DNA of 55,982 bases. Source: Desulfuromonas sp. (GTDB lineage: Bacteria > Desulfobacterota > Desulfuromonadia > Desulfuromonadales > Geopsychrobacteraceae). The translations under genes were made by a program, and so were the position numbers. Of the stretch, positions 23,499 through 32,863 are shown piece by piece. The notes beneath the pieces are model-generated. The model had not been told where the DNA came from, did no database searches, and saw only the letters and a program-made list of their open reading frames with translations. The stretch spans positions 1 to 55,982 of the forward strand of contig PKUC01000080.1 of NCBI GenBank assembly GCA_002868865.1, written 5' to 3'. Positions within the stretch are counted from its first letter, which is position 1. Each line of letters begins with the position of its first letter.

Positions 23499-24097
23499 AA
23501 GGGATTCCGCGTGTGTGATTTTATCCGTAACCGTCCGGCTCGCGCGGTTTTAAGCTGTGCAAACGCCGGATGCTTTAACAGAAATTCCAGAAGGTAGCTG
23601 GCGGCCAGTCCGTTGAGCAGTCCACTGATAAATGAAAACAGCAGAAAGTAGGGCAACATCAACCAGACGGAAGGGTGGCGGATAATAAGCAGCCAGGCCA
23701 TCAGCAGCTGTCCGCTGGCATGCCCCAGGGCCCCGACCAGTGAGACCCCCACAGGGCCGATCCGTGTCGGAAGACAGCCGTAGAGTCCGGTCATCAACAC
23801 GGTGGCGAGGAGGCCTCCGGACAAAGAGAGAAAAAAACCGGGGGAAAAAAGCGTCCCCAGCAACAGCGCACCCACCAGAATTCGTGTCAGCGTAACGGTC
23901 CAGGCCGCCTGCGCGCCGTAGAGAAACAGCGCGGTGACAGTGAGGATATTGGCCAGCCCCACTCGGAACCAGGGCAAGGGGCTGGGGAGCAGAAATTCGA
24001 TGGCATGTACCGCGATCGCCAGTGCGATAAACAGGGCGAGAAAGACCCTCTGTCGAACCTGCTCGAGCTCCAGCGATTTATCGACTGAGGAGGTCAT
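23495..24097 (-). CDS. Gx transporter family membrane protein
   Basis: The 200-residue polytopic protein resembles the family labelled Gx transporter or heptaprenyl diphosphate synthase component I. It shows LALFIALAIAVHAIEFLLPSP at the start, then FRVGLANILTVTAL and LTRILVGALLLGTL, the family's most conserved stretch. Five or six membrane helices are evident, resembling ECF-type S components. It lies between a NusG-II protein and DUF445 with overlaps on both sides (20 and 4 bases). Family context with ApbE suggests a part in flavin or quinone handling; this is not demonstrated. Confidence 0.85.
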   Translation of the reverse strand: MTSSVDKSLELEQVRQRVFLALFIALAIAVHAIEFLLPSPLPWFRVGLANILTVTALFLYGAQAAWTVTLTRILVGALLLGTLFSPGFFLSLSGGLLATVLMTGLYGCLPTRIGPVGVSLVGALGHASGQLLMAWLLIIRHPSVWLMLPYFLLFSFISGLLNGLAASYLLEFLLKHPAFAQLKTARAGRLRIKSHTRNPL

Positions 24098-24467
24098 AGT
24101 CCGTCTCTACTGCCTCGCCTGCGAGATTAACCACAACCCGGTTCGGCACACAGGCCAGCAGGCCGCCCTTTTTTCCCAACGCCCCCAACCCGAGACAGAT
24201 CTTCTGCGGGCAGGGAGAGTCGGTGATTCGCACCTCGCCGGCATCAATCTGCATGTGGGTGGTTCCCAGAGGACCCTCGACGCTGAAGTCACGGGGCTGA
24301 TCGAGGGGTGCGGTAAAGACAGTCCGGTTCTCCACCGACACCACAACCCGCCCGCCCGGACCAGACTGTAGCGGCAGAAAAAACGAGAGCACCACCACCA
24401 GCCCGGCCAACAGAGCCACCATCCGATCCGCACCGGTCATCCGCTCCAGAAGAGGCCCTAGAACCAT
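24078..24467 (-). CDS. NusG domain II-containing exported protein
   Basis: The 129-residue protein has one N-terminal membrane helix (MVALLAGLVVVLSFFLPL) and an extracytoplasmic NusG-II beta domain whose hallmark is SPCPQKICLGLG followed by LACVPNRVVVNL; the conserved Cys pair is present. Such proteins are usually encoded beside ApbE and Gx transporter genes, and their function is unknown. It overlaps the apbE stop by ten bases and the Gx gene by 20, so the cluster is translated as a unit. Confidence 0.88.
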   Translation of the reverse strand: MVLGPLLERMTGADRMVALLAGLVVVLSFFLPLQSGPGGRVVVSVENRTVFTAPLDQPRDFSVEGPLGTTHMQIDAGEVRITDSPCPQKICLGLGALGKKGGLLACVPNRVVVNLAGEAVETDYDLLSR

Positions 24468-25450
24468 TGCAGCTGACCGTCAAGCCCGGTGGTCACCAAT
24501 CGTTGACCATCGTCAGTAATAACAAACCCTTCGACATCGGTCATCCGCTCAAGCAGTGCCAACCCCGCACGGGGGCCCAACACAAAAGCCGCGGTCGCCA
24601 AGGCATCGGCCAGGGCCGCATCGCCAGCAATTACCGTGACACTCTGACAGCCCCGCGCCGGATATCCGGTCCGCGGATCAAGAAGATGATGATAACGACG
24701 GCCGTCCTGTTCGAAAAACCGCTCATAATCGCCGGAGGTCACCACCGAACGATCCCGCAGCGCAATGGTCGCCATCACCTCGCCCGCTTTTCGGGGATGT
24801 TGAATGCCGATCCGCCAGTCCTCACCGAGACGGTCGCCGAGCAGACGGATGTCACCGCCGGCATTCACCGCCGCCGATTTCACCCCGGCCTGACGCAGTA
24901 CAGCCACCGCGCGATCGACCGCATAGCCCTTAGCAATACCACCCAGATCGAGCTGCAAAGCGGGATCTGTTTTTTTAACCTGCTGCCCATTGATCGTTAA
25001 AGACTCAGGACCTGTACCTCGCAGAGCAGCACCGATCTGCTCGCCAGAAGGGACCTTCGGGGATTCGCTCTGCAGGTCCCACAGAGCGACCAGTCGTCCC
25101 AGCCCCATATCGAACGCGCCCTGACTGCGGCGGGCCACCATCTGCCCCAGAATCAGGAGTTCGGCAACCTCGGAACTTACCGTCCGGACTCCCCGCGCGG
25201 CGGAGAGCTGGCGGATCTCGCTCTGTTCAAGATGCGCGGAGAACAGCTGTTCCAACCGCGCCATTTCCGCAAAGGCTTCGGTGATCGCGGTATCCAGCCG
25301 ATTCGGATCTGCACCGTAGGCCTTGATCTCGACCAGGGTCCCCATCACCAGTGCAGTCCGCACCACCGGGCCGTCCGAAGGGGTCGCTCCGAGCCACAAC
25401 CACAGCGCCAGCAGCACCGCGGCAAGGGGCAGAAGGGTACGACGAAGCAA
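24458..25450 (-). CDS. apbE: FAD:protein FMN transferase (ApbE)
   Basis: This 330-residue exported enzyme transfers FMN from FAD to a Thr/Ser of target flavoproteins such as RnfG/NqrC or FMN-binding cytochromes. An N-terminal hydrophobic segment (LLPLAAVLLALWLWLGA) exports or anchors it; no lipobox Cys is seen. Motifs: MGTLVEIKAYG near the start, LDLGGIAKGYAVDRA (substrate-binding), VNAGGDIRLLG, and the metal site DPRTGYPARG with VTVIAGDAALADALATAAFVLG. No obvious target flavoprotein is encoded here. It heads the four-gene cluster and is three bases from rimO. Confidence 0.93.
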   Translation of the reverse strand: MLRRTLLPLAAVLLALWLWLGATPSDGPVVRTALVMGTLVEIKAYGADPNRLDTAITEAFAEMARLEQLFSAHLEQSEIRQLSAARGVRTVSSEVAELLILGQMVARRSQGAFDMGLGRLVALWDLQSESPKVPSGEQIGAALRGTGPESLTINGQQVKKTDPALQLDLGGIAKGYAVDRAVAVLRQAGVKSAAVNAGGDIRLLGDRLGEDWRIGIQHPRKAGEVMATIALRDRSVVTSGDYERFFEQDGRRYHHLLDPRTGYPARGCQSVTVIAGDAALADALATAAFVLGPRAGLALLERMTDVEGFVITDDGQRLVTTGLDGQLQWF

Positions 25451-25452
25451 AA

Positions 25453-26799
25453 TCAGGCGGACCCTTCGACGATCTCGCCGATCAGGTCATACTCCGAGGA
25501 ATCGGTGATTTTCAAGCGAACCATCTCGCCCACCTCGGCCTGCCCCGCAGTAATCAGATACTGTCCGTCAACGTCAGGAGCCTGGCGGGCGCTGCGCCCT
25601 TTGAGCAACAGCTCGGTCTCTTCGCTGTAACCCTCGACTAGGACGGTCTCGGTCGTGCCGATCAGCTCGCGGTTTTTGTTGAATGAAACCCGCGCCTGCG
25701 CGCGCATCAGCTTGTTAAGACGACTCTTCTTGATCCGCGCCAGCACCTGATCGGGCATCTCCGCCGCGGGAGTCCCCTCTTCACGCGAGTAACGGAACAC
25801 ACCGACCCGCTCAAAGTGCCCCTCCTGGACAAAGGCCAGCAGCTTTTCATACTGCTCCAGGGTCTCTCCGGGGAAGCCGACAATAAAAGAGGTCCGCAGG
25901 GTCAGGTCGGGGATGCGTGACCGCAACCGCTTGAGCAGGGAGCGGATATCCTGCTCGGTCACCCGTCGGTTCATCCGCGTGAGAATCTCGTCGCTGATAT
26001 GCTGCAACGGGATATCGAGATAATTGCAGACCTTCTCCTCGCTGGCGATCAGCTCGATCAGCTCATCACTGATGCCGTCCGGATAGGCATAGAGCAGGCG
26101 GATCCAGTCGATCCCCTCGACCTTGACCAACTCGCGAAGGAGATCTTCAATTGTAGCACCATCGTTGCGGTCACCGCCGTACGCGGTAATATCCTGAGCG
26201 ATCAGATTGATCTCACGTACCCCTTTGCCCGCTAAATTGCGCGCCTCCTGACAGACCGAATCGATCGACCGGGAGCGCAGGTTGCCACGCAGCTGAGGGA
26301 TCACACAGTAGGAACAGTGGTTGCCGCAGCCGTCGGCAATTTTGATATAGCTGCTGTAAAAAGGCGAGGAATTGACCCGTGGGGTCTGATCATCGTAGAG
26401 ATAATCGGGCGTACCGATCTCCTGACTGGGGGTGTCTTTTTCCAGCTGCCGCTCGATCAGATCGACGATACGCGGCGCATCTCCGGTGCCGACAAACAGA
26501 TCGACCTCCGGCAGTTCGCGGGTCAGCTCATCCTGATAGCGCTGCGGCAGACAGCCGCTGACGACCAGCAGGTGACAGGGACCCTGCTCCTTGTATTCGG
26601 CCACTTCGAGAATCGTCTCGACAGACTCCTCCTTGGCATCCTCGATAAAGGAACAGGTGTTAATGATAATAATATCGGCCTGGCTTTCGTCGGTAATGAT
26701 CTCGTACCGCTCTTCGGGCAGATGCCCCAGCATCACCTCGGCATCCACCAGATTCTTCGGGCAGCCAAGGCTGACCAGACTCACTTTACGTCTCTCCAC
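25453..26799 (-). CDS. rimO: Ribosomal protein S12 methylthiotransferase RimO
   Basis: The 448-residue radical SAM enzyme adds a methylthio group to Asp of ribosomal protein S12. The N-terminal MTTase domain has [14 protein letters not shown] and [14 protein letters not shown] with the cluster cysteines; the radical SAM motif is [13 protein letters not shown] (Cx3Cx2C); the C-terminal TRAM domain starts near [14 protein letters not shown]. RimO rather than MiaB is indicated by CPKNLVD and the short TRAM end. It lies between apbE (two-base gap) and yajQ. Confidence 0.95.
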   Translation of the reverse strand: MERRKVSLVSLGCPKNLVDAEVMLGHLPEERYEIITDESQADIIIINTCSFIEDAKEESVETILEVAEYKEQGPCHLLVVSGCLPQRYQDELTRELPEVDLFVGTGDAPRIVDLIERQLEKDTPSQEIGTPDYLYDDQTPRVNSSPFYSSYIKIADGCGNHCSYCVIPQLRGNLRSRSIDSVCQEARNLAGKGVREINLIAQDITAYGGDRNDGATIEDLLRELVKVEGIDWIRLLYAYPDGISDELIELIASEEKVCNYLDIPLQHISDEILTRMNRRVTEQDIRSLLKRLRSRIPDLTLRTSFIVGFPGETLEQYEKLLAFVQEGHFERVGVFRYSREEGTPAAEMPDQVLARIKKSRLNKLMRAQARVSFNKNRELIGTTETVLVEGYSEETELLLKGRSARQAPDVDGQYLITAGQAEVGEMVRLKITDSSEYDLIGEIVEGSA

Positions 26800-26849
26800 T
26801 GTGTTGTCCTGTCGTCGTTGATCCGCCTTTGGGCGGAGATCGTTTGTGG

Positions 26850-27335
26850 CTAGCTGCGCATATTTTCGAACTGCAGCTCAATATCCAGATCTTTTCCCTT
26901 GAGGGTCTGCATCACCTCTTGCAGGTCATCGATTTTCTTACCGCTGACCCGGACCTGATCGTCCATGATCTGCGCCTGCACCTTCAACTTGGTCTCTTTG
27001 ATCAGCTTGACGATCTCTTTGCCCTTCTCTTTGCTGATGCCCTGCACGATCGACGCCTTCTGGCGGACCGCATTGCCCGAGGCCGGTTCTTCCTTACCGT
27101 AGTTGAAACACTTGGGAGACACCTTGCGGCGTACCAACTTACCGATCAGGATGTCCTTGATCGCCTGCAATTTATAATCATCGGCAGCGAGAATGGTCAG
27201 ACCCTCTTTCTCCAGCGAAACCTCATTGTGGGTCCCTTTAAAATCGTAGCGCTGGTCGATCTCTTTGACCGCCTGATTGATGGCATTATCGACCTCCTGA
27301 AGGTCGACCTTGGAAACAATATCGAAACTCGGCAT
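26850..27335 (-). CDS. yajQ: YajQ-family cyclic-di-GMP/nucleotide-binding protein
   Basis: The 161-residue protein of two RRM-like domains matches YajQ along its whole length: [20 protein letters not shown] at the start, [22 protein letters not shown] and the end [13 protein letters not shown]. Xanthomonas relatives bind cyclic di-GMP and act through a transcription factor; other members bind nucleic acid or nucleotides. The ATG follows AAGGAGAAAAGAG. It lies 50 bases upstream of rimO on the same strand. Confidence 0.93.
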   Translation of the reverse strand: MPSFDIVSKVDLQEVDNAINQAVKEIDQRYDFKGTHNEVSLEKEGLTILAADDYKLQAIKDILIGKLVRRKVSPKCFNYGKEEPASGNAVRQKASIVQGISKEKGKEIVKLIKETKLKVQAQIMDDQVRVSGKKIDDLQEVMQTLKGKDLDIELQFENMRS

Positions 27336-27401
27336 CTCTTTTCTCCTTTTAGACCTCAGAAAACATGAAGAAGCTCATAGAAACGGCAACTTATAACACA
27401 A

Positions 27402-27434
27402 AACCGCCCCGGATGAAAAGTTCCGGGACGGCTT
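27402..27434 (-). terminator. Intrinsic terminator of the che-lolA operon
   Basis: On the minus strand GCCGTCCCGGA pairs with TCCGGGGCGG (one mismatch) across an 8-base loop and is followed by TTTTG. It lies about 30 bases after the lolA stop, in the 128-base gap before yajQ. Confidence 0.7.
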
Positions 27435-27463
27435 TAGCGAAACGAGTGGACCTAGTGGTTGAA

Positions 27464-28240
27464 TCAATACCCCGGAAATTCCTGCCCCGGGCGAACAACC
27501 TCGACCCCTGCGGGGAGGCGGAACTGAAACAGGTCGTCCGGCATCACAGGATTGATCTCCACGTCCTCAAACGCAATCGACGTCCGATTGCCGTTGAGAT
27601 CCACGGCCGACAGCCCCTTGAGTGGGAAGATCCGGCCAGACTGCCCGGTAGCCCGATAGGCATCGACTGCCTCTCTCTGCACGGTCACGTCGAGGTGGTC
27701 GATAAACTGTGACGGCTTTTTCGGTCGCAACATGATCACCGGATGACCGTCCCCATCCCGGTCAATATCGGCCCACGCCGGAGTAAATTCACGCTCAAGA
27801 TGAGCAAGGCCGCGTAAAAAAGTCACCGGATTCTGTCCCTGGTCACGGGCGACGTCTGTCATAGAGCTCTCGATCACCTGACGATTATCCGGCAGATAGA
27901 ACCACATGGTCTCACCGTCAGAGATCAGCACCTGAACCTCGGGTTTATCATAGGACCAATGAAAGCGGGTGGTCAGCTCCTGTCCCCGCGGGACAAAATG
28001 AAAACGGACCTGCCCTGTGCCGAGCTGGGTCTTATCGATAGAAGCAATATGCGAGGCCTGCCTGAAGTTGGCCCGGAACGAGGCGATCCGCCCCCCCTGC
28101 GGGTCATCCTGCAGGGAGAATGGAGCTTCGAGAGCACGCAAAACATCTGCCAGAGGCAGGACGTCGTCGGTCCAACCGGGACGTGAAGCGGCGCAGATAA
28201 AAAGGGCCATCAGAATCAGGCTACGTAATAGATGTCTCAA
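27464..28240 (-). CDS. lolA: Outer-membrane lipoprotein carrier protein LolA
   Basis: The 258-residue periplasmic chaperone takes lipoproteins from LolCDE to the outer membrane. From a TTG at 28240 the protein starts with a textbook signal peptide (RHLLRSLILMALFICAASRP, cleavage expected near WTDD). This TTG overlaps the cheC stop codon (TTG/TGA), which makes it the likely start; the longer frame would add 19 unlikely residues. LolA features include FRANFRQASHIASIDKTQLG, the WSYDKPEVQVLISDGETMW segment and the C-terminal NPVMPDDLFQFRLPAGVEVV. Coupling of lolA to a chemosensory operon is unusual. Confidence 0.9.
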   Translation of the reverse strand: MRHLLRSLILMALFICAASRPGWTDDVLPLADVLRALEAPFSLQDDPQGGRIASFRANFRQASHIASIDKTQLGTGQVRFHFVPRGQELTTRFHWSYDKPEVQVLISDGETMWFYLPDNRQVIESSMTDVARDQGQNPVTFLRGLAHLEREFTPAWADIDRDGDGHPVIMLRPKKPSQFIDHLDVTVQREAVDAYRATGQSGRIFPLKGLSAVDLNGNRTSIAFEDVEINPVMPDDLFQFRLPAGVEVVRPGQEFPGY

Positions 28241-28845
28241 TCCTCTTCTCCCAGGAGGCTTTTTCTGGCCTGCAGCAATACGATCCCTTCGAAACAACCC
28301 GCCGGTGATGCGCAGCTTAGATGACCCTGAACCCGGATTCCGCCATCACCCGTACCCTCTTGGCACAGCTGCTGAACCTGATCCCAGGTACCGCTGAGAA
28401 ACATTGGCGGTTCCGGCAGAGCACGCAGCCCGATCTGTTCTTCCAGGTTGGACAACACCCGCGAGGTAAAAATATTGCCGACCTCTTTCAGCGCCGAATG
28501 TTGTGACTCAACATTGAGATCAACAGGATGGGTCTGGCGCAGCAAAAAGCGGATCAGCTGACTGGCGTGACTGGTCGAAAAGAGCATCAACAGACTGCCC
28601 GTGAGCTGACCATGGATCGTCAGGTGCACGCCCGCCAGGGTCTGCTCGTCTCGGGTAATCCGCCGGGCCAGGACGGTCGGGGAATAAGCTCCGGCATCCT
28701 GAAGAGAACAGTCGAACCCTTCGTGGAGAAACTCTGAAATCATCCCTGCCGATCGGATCATCCCGGTCAAAATCGTCTTGCGAAGAGACTCCAATGCCTG
28801 AATCTGCACGTTTTCCGGAACGCTGTCCGAACTGGCTTTCATCAT
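28237..28845 (-). CDS. cheC: CheC-like CheY-P phosphatase
   Basis: The 202-residue protein has one exact CheC/CheX/FliY active-site pattern, [DS]-x3-E-x2-N-x22-P: S-ALK-E-VG-N, then 22 residues to the last Pro of PEPP. The corresponding N-terminal site (GMIRSAGMIS) has lost the Glu and Asn, so only one catalytic site remains. It should dephosphorylate CheY. LTGSLLMLFSTSHASQLIRF and the final FEGIVLLQ also match CheC. The start overlaps the cheA stop by four bases, and its stop overlaps the lolA start. Confidence 0.85.
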   Translation of the reverse strand: MMKASSDSVPENVQIQALESLRKTILTGMIRSAGMISEFLHEGFDCSLQDAGAYSPTVLARRITRDEQTLAGVHLTIHGQLTGSLLMLFSTSHASQLIRFLLRQTHPVDLNVESQHSALKEVGNIFTSRVLSNLEEQIGLRALPEPPMFLSGTWDQVQQLCQEGTGDGGIRVQGHLSCASPAGCFEGIVLLQARKSLLGEED

Positions 28846-30644
28846 CGTTGCTGCTCCAGAAGACTTTGAACATCGAGGATAAAAACGACGCGACCGTCTC
28901 CCAGCACAGCACCGCCACCGGTTCCGCGTAGACGATCAAAAGGAGGTGGCAGCTTTTTCACAAAAACATCCTGATGACCGCAAAAATGATCGACCACCAG
29001 CCCCACCCTACGACCAAAAAGTTCCATGACAATCACCGCGAGGGATGTTGGCCCCTGCGGCGACGAAAACCCGAGGATCTTACGCAGAGACAGCAACGGC
29101 AAGGTTTCGCCTTTCAGCTCGAACACCCGTTGCTTGCCGCGCCGCAGCACCTTATCGGCACTGAGCAGCTGGGTCTGAATGACGCGCGATAGCGGCATCG
29201 CCAGTAATTTCCCAGCGCACTCGAACAGCAGAATCTTGATAATGGCCACCGACAGGGGCAGAGTCACGGTGATCCGGGTCCCCGCCTGCGGCGCCGCATC
29301 GATCAGCAAAGAGCCGCCCAGATTTTCCACCGCGGAGCGAACCACATCCATCCCCACCCCGCGCCCGGAGGTTTCTGAAACCCTGTCAACCGTAGAGAAT
29401 CCGGGGAGACAGATCAACTGCAACGCATCCGCATCGCGCATCACCTCGGCCTGTCGTTCGCCAATCAGCCCTTTTTCCCGCGCCCTCCGCCGAAGCAGCT
29501 GCGGATCCATGCCGCGCCCATCATCTTCGATCCTCAGCTGCACATGGGACCGGGTTCGCAGTACATCGATGCACACCGTGCCGGATCTTTCGATGCCGTG
29601 ATCGACGGCATTGCGCACCAGATGCATGAGCGGGTCGGACATCTCCTCGAGAATACTGCGGTCGAGCTCGATCCCCGCACCGCTGATTTTAAGCTCGATC
29701 TCCTTACCGTTGCTTCGGCACAGATCGCGAACCACGCGGGGGAGACGCCCGGTTACGGTGCTGACCGGCATCATCCGCATCTTCAAAACCTGACTGTGAA
29801 GGTTGCCGACCAGTTTCTCAAGCTGCCCCAGTCCTTCGCCCAGTTCACGCAGATCCTGCTCCTTCAGCGCGGTTTTCAATGCGTAACGGGTGGTCAGCAG
29901 CTCACCGGTCAGGTTGATGAAACGGTCCAGCAGAACCGTGTCCACCCTCACCGTCCCACTGGCCAATGAGTTCTGACGCCGATCCTGCTTGCGACGCTCC
30001 GGGGCCCGCTCATCGCCCGGATCGGAAAAAGACAGTTCAGCCACTTCGGGATAGCACTGAACCTTTTCCTCAATAGTCGCTCTGCTCAGGCTACCGGTCA
30101 GAACAAACTGAATCTTACGGTGCGCGCCTCCCGCCTTTAACTCCTCCATCGACGGACGTTGCGCCGCAATCTGGCCCATCTCGGAAAAAACACCCATCAA
30201 CAACAGCAACCGTGCGCCTGGAGCGACAACATTCTCTCGCAACGTCAACCGCAACCGGTGTTCGTTCTGGGGTGCGTCCTCTGCCTGCGGAGCTGCGAAC
30301 ATAAAGGCGCTGACATCCGGCTCGGGTCGATCCGCGGCGATCTCCGCAAGCACCTCTTCGATCAGATCGGTCCCCTGCAGCAGATGGTCGATCGCGGCGG
30401 GATCGATGGTCCCGGCCTTGCGGAAATCGGCCAGAAAGTCCTCGAGATGGTGAGCGAGATCGGCCATCTGCGTGTACCCCATCGATGCTGCCATCCCTTT
30501 GATCGAATGGGCATCGCGAAACAGCGCATCGATCCCGTCACGATCCGCGGGATCGTTTTCCACCGCGACCAACAGAGCACTCATGTTGCGCAGATGCTCT
30601 TCGGTCTCCGAAAGAAACATCGATTTGTACTTGGACATGTCCAT
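28842..30644 (-). CDS. cheA: Chemotaxis histidine kinase CheA
   Basis: The 600-residue kinase has these domains in order: HPt with phosphoacceptor His46 (FRDAHSIKGMAASMGY); a middle part at about 150-205 with a possible reduced P2-like or CheA-specific region; dimerisation helices (LDRFINLTGELLTTRYALK); HATPase with N-box NAVDHGIE, G1 DDGRGMD and G2 SGRGVGMDVV; and a CheW-like C-terminal domain ending LDVQSLLEQQR. No receiver domain is fused. It pairs with CheW, CheY and CheC of this operon. Gap to cheY is 30 bases; overlap with cheC is four bases. Confidence 0.95.
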   Translation of the reverse strand: MDMSKYKSMFLSETEEHLRNMSALLVAVENDPADRDGIDALFRDAHSIKGMAASMGYTQMADLAHHLEDFLADFRKAGTIDPAAIDHLLQGTDLIEEVLAEIAADRPEPDVSAFMFAAPQAEDAPQNEHRLRLTLRENVVAPGARLLLLMGVFSEMGQIAAQRPSMEELKAGGAHRKIQFVLTGSLSRATIEEKVQCYPEVAELSFSDPGDERAPERRKQDRRQNSLASGTVRVDTVLLDRFINLTGELLTTRYALKTALKEQDLRELGEGLGQLEKLVGNLHSQVLKMRMMPVSTVTGRLPRVVRDLCRSNGKEIELKISGAGIELDRSILEEMSDPLMHLVRNAVDHGIERSGTVCIDVLRTRSHVQLRIEDDGRGMDPQLLRRRAREKGLIGERQAEVMRDADALQLICLPGFSTVDRVSETSGRGVGMDVVRSAVENLGGSLLIDAAPQAGTRITVTLPLSVAIIKILLFECAGKLLAMPLSRVIQTQLLSADKVLRRGKQRVFELKGETLPLLSLRKILGFSSPQGPTSLAVIVMELFGRRVGLVVDHFCGHQDVFVKKLPPPFDRLRGTGGGAVLGDGRVVFILDVQSLLEQQR

Positions 30645-30674
30645 CTAACAGTCCGATCCGGCGACGAGTTCCCG

Positions 30675-31037
30675 TCAGGCCAGAACCCTCCGCACGATAT
30701 TAAGAACATCGTCCGCCTGAAACGGCTTGACGATGAAGTCTTTGGCCCCGGCGCTCACCGCTTCGTTGACCATGCTTTCTTGACCGAGCGCGCTGCAGAC
30801 AATAACCTTGGCCGCGTCATCGATGGCACGGATATCGATCAGCGCCTCGATACCGCTCCGCAGCGGCATGACGATATCCATCGTCACCAGATCCGGATTC
30901 AGCAGCTTGTACTGCTCGACAGCCTGACGACCGTTTTCCGCCTCACCGACGATCTCCATCCCCCCCTGCTCCAGAATATCCCGCAACAGGTCGCGCATAA
31001 ACTGGGCATCGTCTACAATCAAGACTCGACTTGACAT
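30675..31037 (-). CDS. cheY: CheY-type single-domain response regulator
   Basis: The 120-residue receiver has no output domain. The acidic pocket is VLIVDD (D9, D10), the phosphoacceptor is D54 in TMDIVMP, and the conserved Ser82 (VIVCSA) and Lys104 (FIVKPF) are present. The start is two bases after the cheW stop region. It is the probable target of CheA phosphorylation and of CheC dephosphorylation. Confidence 0.95.
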   Translation of the reverse strand: MSSRVLIVDDAQFMRDLLRDILEQGGMEIVGEAENGRQAVEQYKLLNPDLVTMDIVMPLRSGIEALIDIRAIDDAAKVIVCSALGQESMVNEAVSAGAKDFIVKPFQADDVLNIVRRVLA

Positions 31038-31039
31038 AT

Positions 31040-31471
31040 CTATCCTCCCGACATTTCACATAAGTGTCTGATATCTTCCCACAAAACCTCTAAGCTGAGC
31101 ATCCGTATTGTTTCCCCCTTCCAGTCAAGCAGACCGGCAACACCCTCTTGATCGGCAACCGGTCGGCACACCTCGGCAAGGGCAGCCTCGACGTTCAAAA
31201 CCGACCGGACCGTATCGACCGCCAGCACAAGAGCGCTTTTCGCATTGGACAGCACGATCATCCGCTCTGCCCGTGGTCCGACATCATGGCCGAATTGTGC
31301 CGGCAGGTCCACAACCGGAAGAATACGACCGTGCAGATTGATCGCCCCGAGAATCCCCACGGGCGCACCCGGCAGATAATGGATGGGCGCGTCGTCCACC
31401 ACTTCCTGAATATCGGTGAGACTCAGGCCGTACAGCCCGCCACCCATCGTAAAGGGAAGAATCTGGATCAT
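31040..31471 (-). CDS. cheW: Chemotaxis coupling protein CheW
   Basis: The 143-residue CheW domain links the receptor to CheA. Typical segments are [61 protein letters not shown] and the C-terminal [16 protein letters not shown]. The ATG overlaps the MCP stop by four bases, so receptor and coupling protein are translated together. Confidence 0.93.
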   Translation of the reverse strand: MIQILPFTMGGGLYGLSLTDIQEVVDDAPIHYLPGAPVGILGAINLHGRILPVVDLPAQFGHDVGPRAERMIVLSNAKSALVLAVDTVRSVLNVEAALAEVCRPVADQEGVAGLLDWKGETIRMLSLEVLWEDIRHLCEMSGG

Positions 31472-32751
31472 TTGACGTCCGAGCCCCGCTCGCTTCCCAT
31501 CTGAAAGCGGCTGACAGATTCCAGCAGTTCATCCGCCAGCTGCGACAGCTTGAGTGACGAAGAGGTCATCCCCTCCATGGCAAAGGTCTGTTCTTCGGTG
31601 ACCGCCGAGACCTCTTCACTCGATGCAGCGTTTTCTTCGGCGACGCGGGAGATCTCCTCGATCGCCTCGACGATGTCCTGCGCACTACCGATCTGGCTCT
31701 CGGAAAGCTCTTTGATGCTGTTGGCTTTGGTCTGCGAATTCTCGGCACGATCGAGTATCGCCTGAAATGCATCGCTGACGATATTGATCGACTCGCGCCC
31801 TTCGTCGATCACCTGCAGACTGCGGGTCGTTGACTGCTGGGCGCGAACGCTCTCAGCCTTGGTAGTCTCAATGAGCGCCGTAATCTCAGAAGCCGAGGCT
31901 CCGGAGCTTTCCGCCAGCTTGCTGATCTCATCGGCAACGATGGCAAAGCCATGCCCCGCTTCACCGGCACGGGCGGCCTCTATGGTGGCGTTTAATGCCA
32001 GCAAATTGGTCTTCTGTGCAATGTGGGTGATGATATCGACGATGCTGCCGATTTTCTGAACATGTTCGCTAAAGGCGACGATCTGGGTGCTGTTTGTATC
32101 GACCTGTTCCAGTACTTCTTTCATGTTGACAATCGCGGCGCCGGCCATGGCTTCACCCTGGCGTGCCGTATCGGTAGTCTCCGCGGCCGACACGGTCAAC
32201 TTCTGTGCGGAAGACGCAACCAGCTCGATCGACATGGCCATCTCCTTCACTACCCGCAACACCTTGTCAACCATAGCTACCTGGGTTTCGGCCCCCTTGC
32301 TGATCTGTTCGATGGTTCCTGAAACCTGATGAGAAATCGCCGACATATCGGCCGCTGTACTGGACAGGCCCTGAGACGATTCATTGACCCGCAAGGCCGA
32401 GGTACTGATCTGTCCCACCAGGTTGCGCAGACTGTCGACGACAAGGTTCAGCGAATTGGCGAGATCTTCAGTCTCGTCGATCGCTAGGCGTTTCTGCAGG
32501 CGGATCTTACGGCTCAAATCGCCGTTGCTGATACGACCGGCTCCGGTGGTGATGATACCGATATTCGAGGTGAAGGTTTTCGAAAAGAACCAGCCGAACA
32601 GCAACCCGACCAACAGTGCCCCCAGAGTGGCGACCAGCTGTTGCAGATAGTCAGGAATCCCCACCAACGGAACAATATTGTTCAGCAGCACAACCGAGCC
32701 GACCACAACAATAAATCCGACGATAAATTTCTGACTGATCTCGATGCGCAT
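31468..32751 (-). CDS. Methyl-accepting chemotaxis protein lacking a periplasmic sensor domain
   Basis: The 427-residue receptor has two close membrane helices (about residues 10-30 and 38-58) with only a short connecting loop ([11 protein letters not shown]), then a HAMP domain and a long cytoplasmic coiled coil with the hairpin tip [30 protein letters not shown]. With no extracellular ligand domain, it may read membrane state or cytoplasmic signals. No CheR or CheB gene and no CheR-docking pentapeptide are seen at its C-terminus (GSERGSDVK). It is the first gene of the tightly packed chemosensory operon. Confidence 0.92.
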   Translation of the reverse strand: MRIEISQKFIVGFIVVVGSVVLLNNIVPLVGIPDYLQQLVATLGALLVGLLFGWFFSKTFTSNIGIITTGAGRISNGDLSRKIRLQKRLAIDETEDLANSLNLVVDSLRNLVGQISTSALRVNESSQGLSSTAADMSAISHQVSGTIEQISKGAETQVAMVDKVLRVVKEMAMSIELVASSAQKLTVSAAETTDTARQGEAMAGAAIVNMKEVLEQVDTNSTQIVAFSEHVQKIGSIVDIITHIAQKTNLLALNATIEAARAGEAGHGFAIVADEISKLAESSGASASEITALIETTKAESVRAQQSTTRSLQVIDEGRESINIVSDAFQAILDRAENSQTKANSIKELSESQIGSAQDIVEAIEEISRVAEENAASSEEVSAVTEEQTFAMEGMTSSSLKLSQLADELLESVSRFQMGSERGSDVK

Positions 32752-32863
32752 ATACGGAAACCTCCAGGCAAATACCCAGTTGAATGAAAAAGTTAAGGTT
32801 GGTTCTGCATCTGACAGACGCTGCTACTGTGGTCCTGACAGGGTGCCGGCCGCTCGTCGCTGT

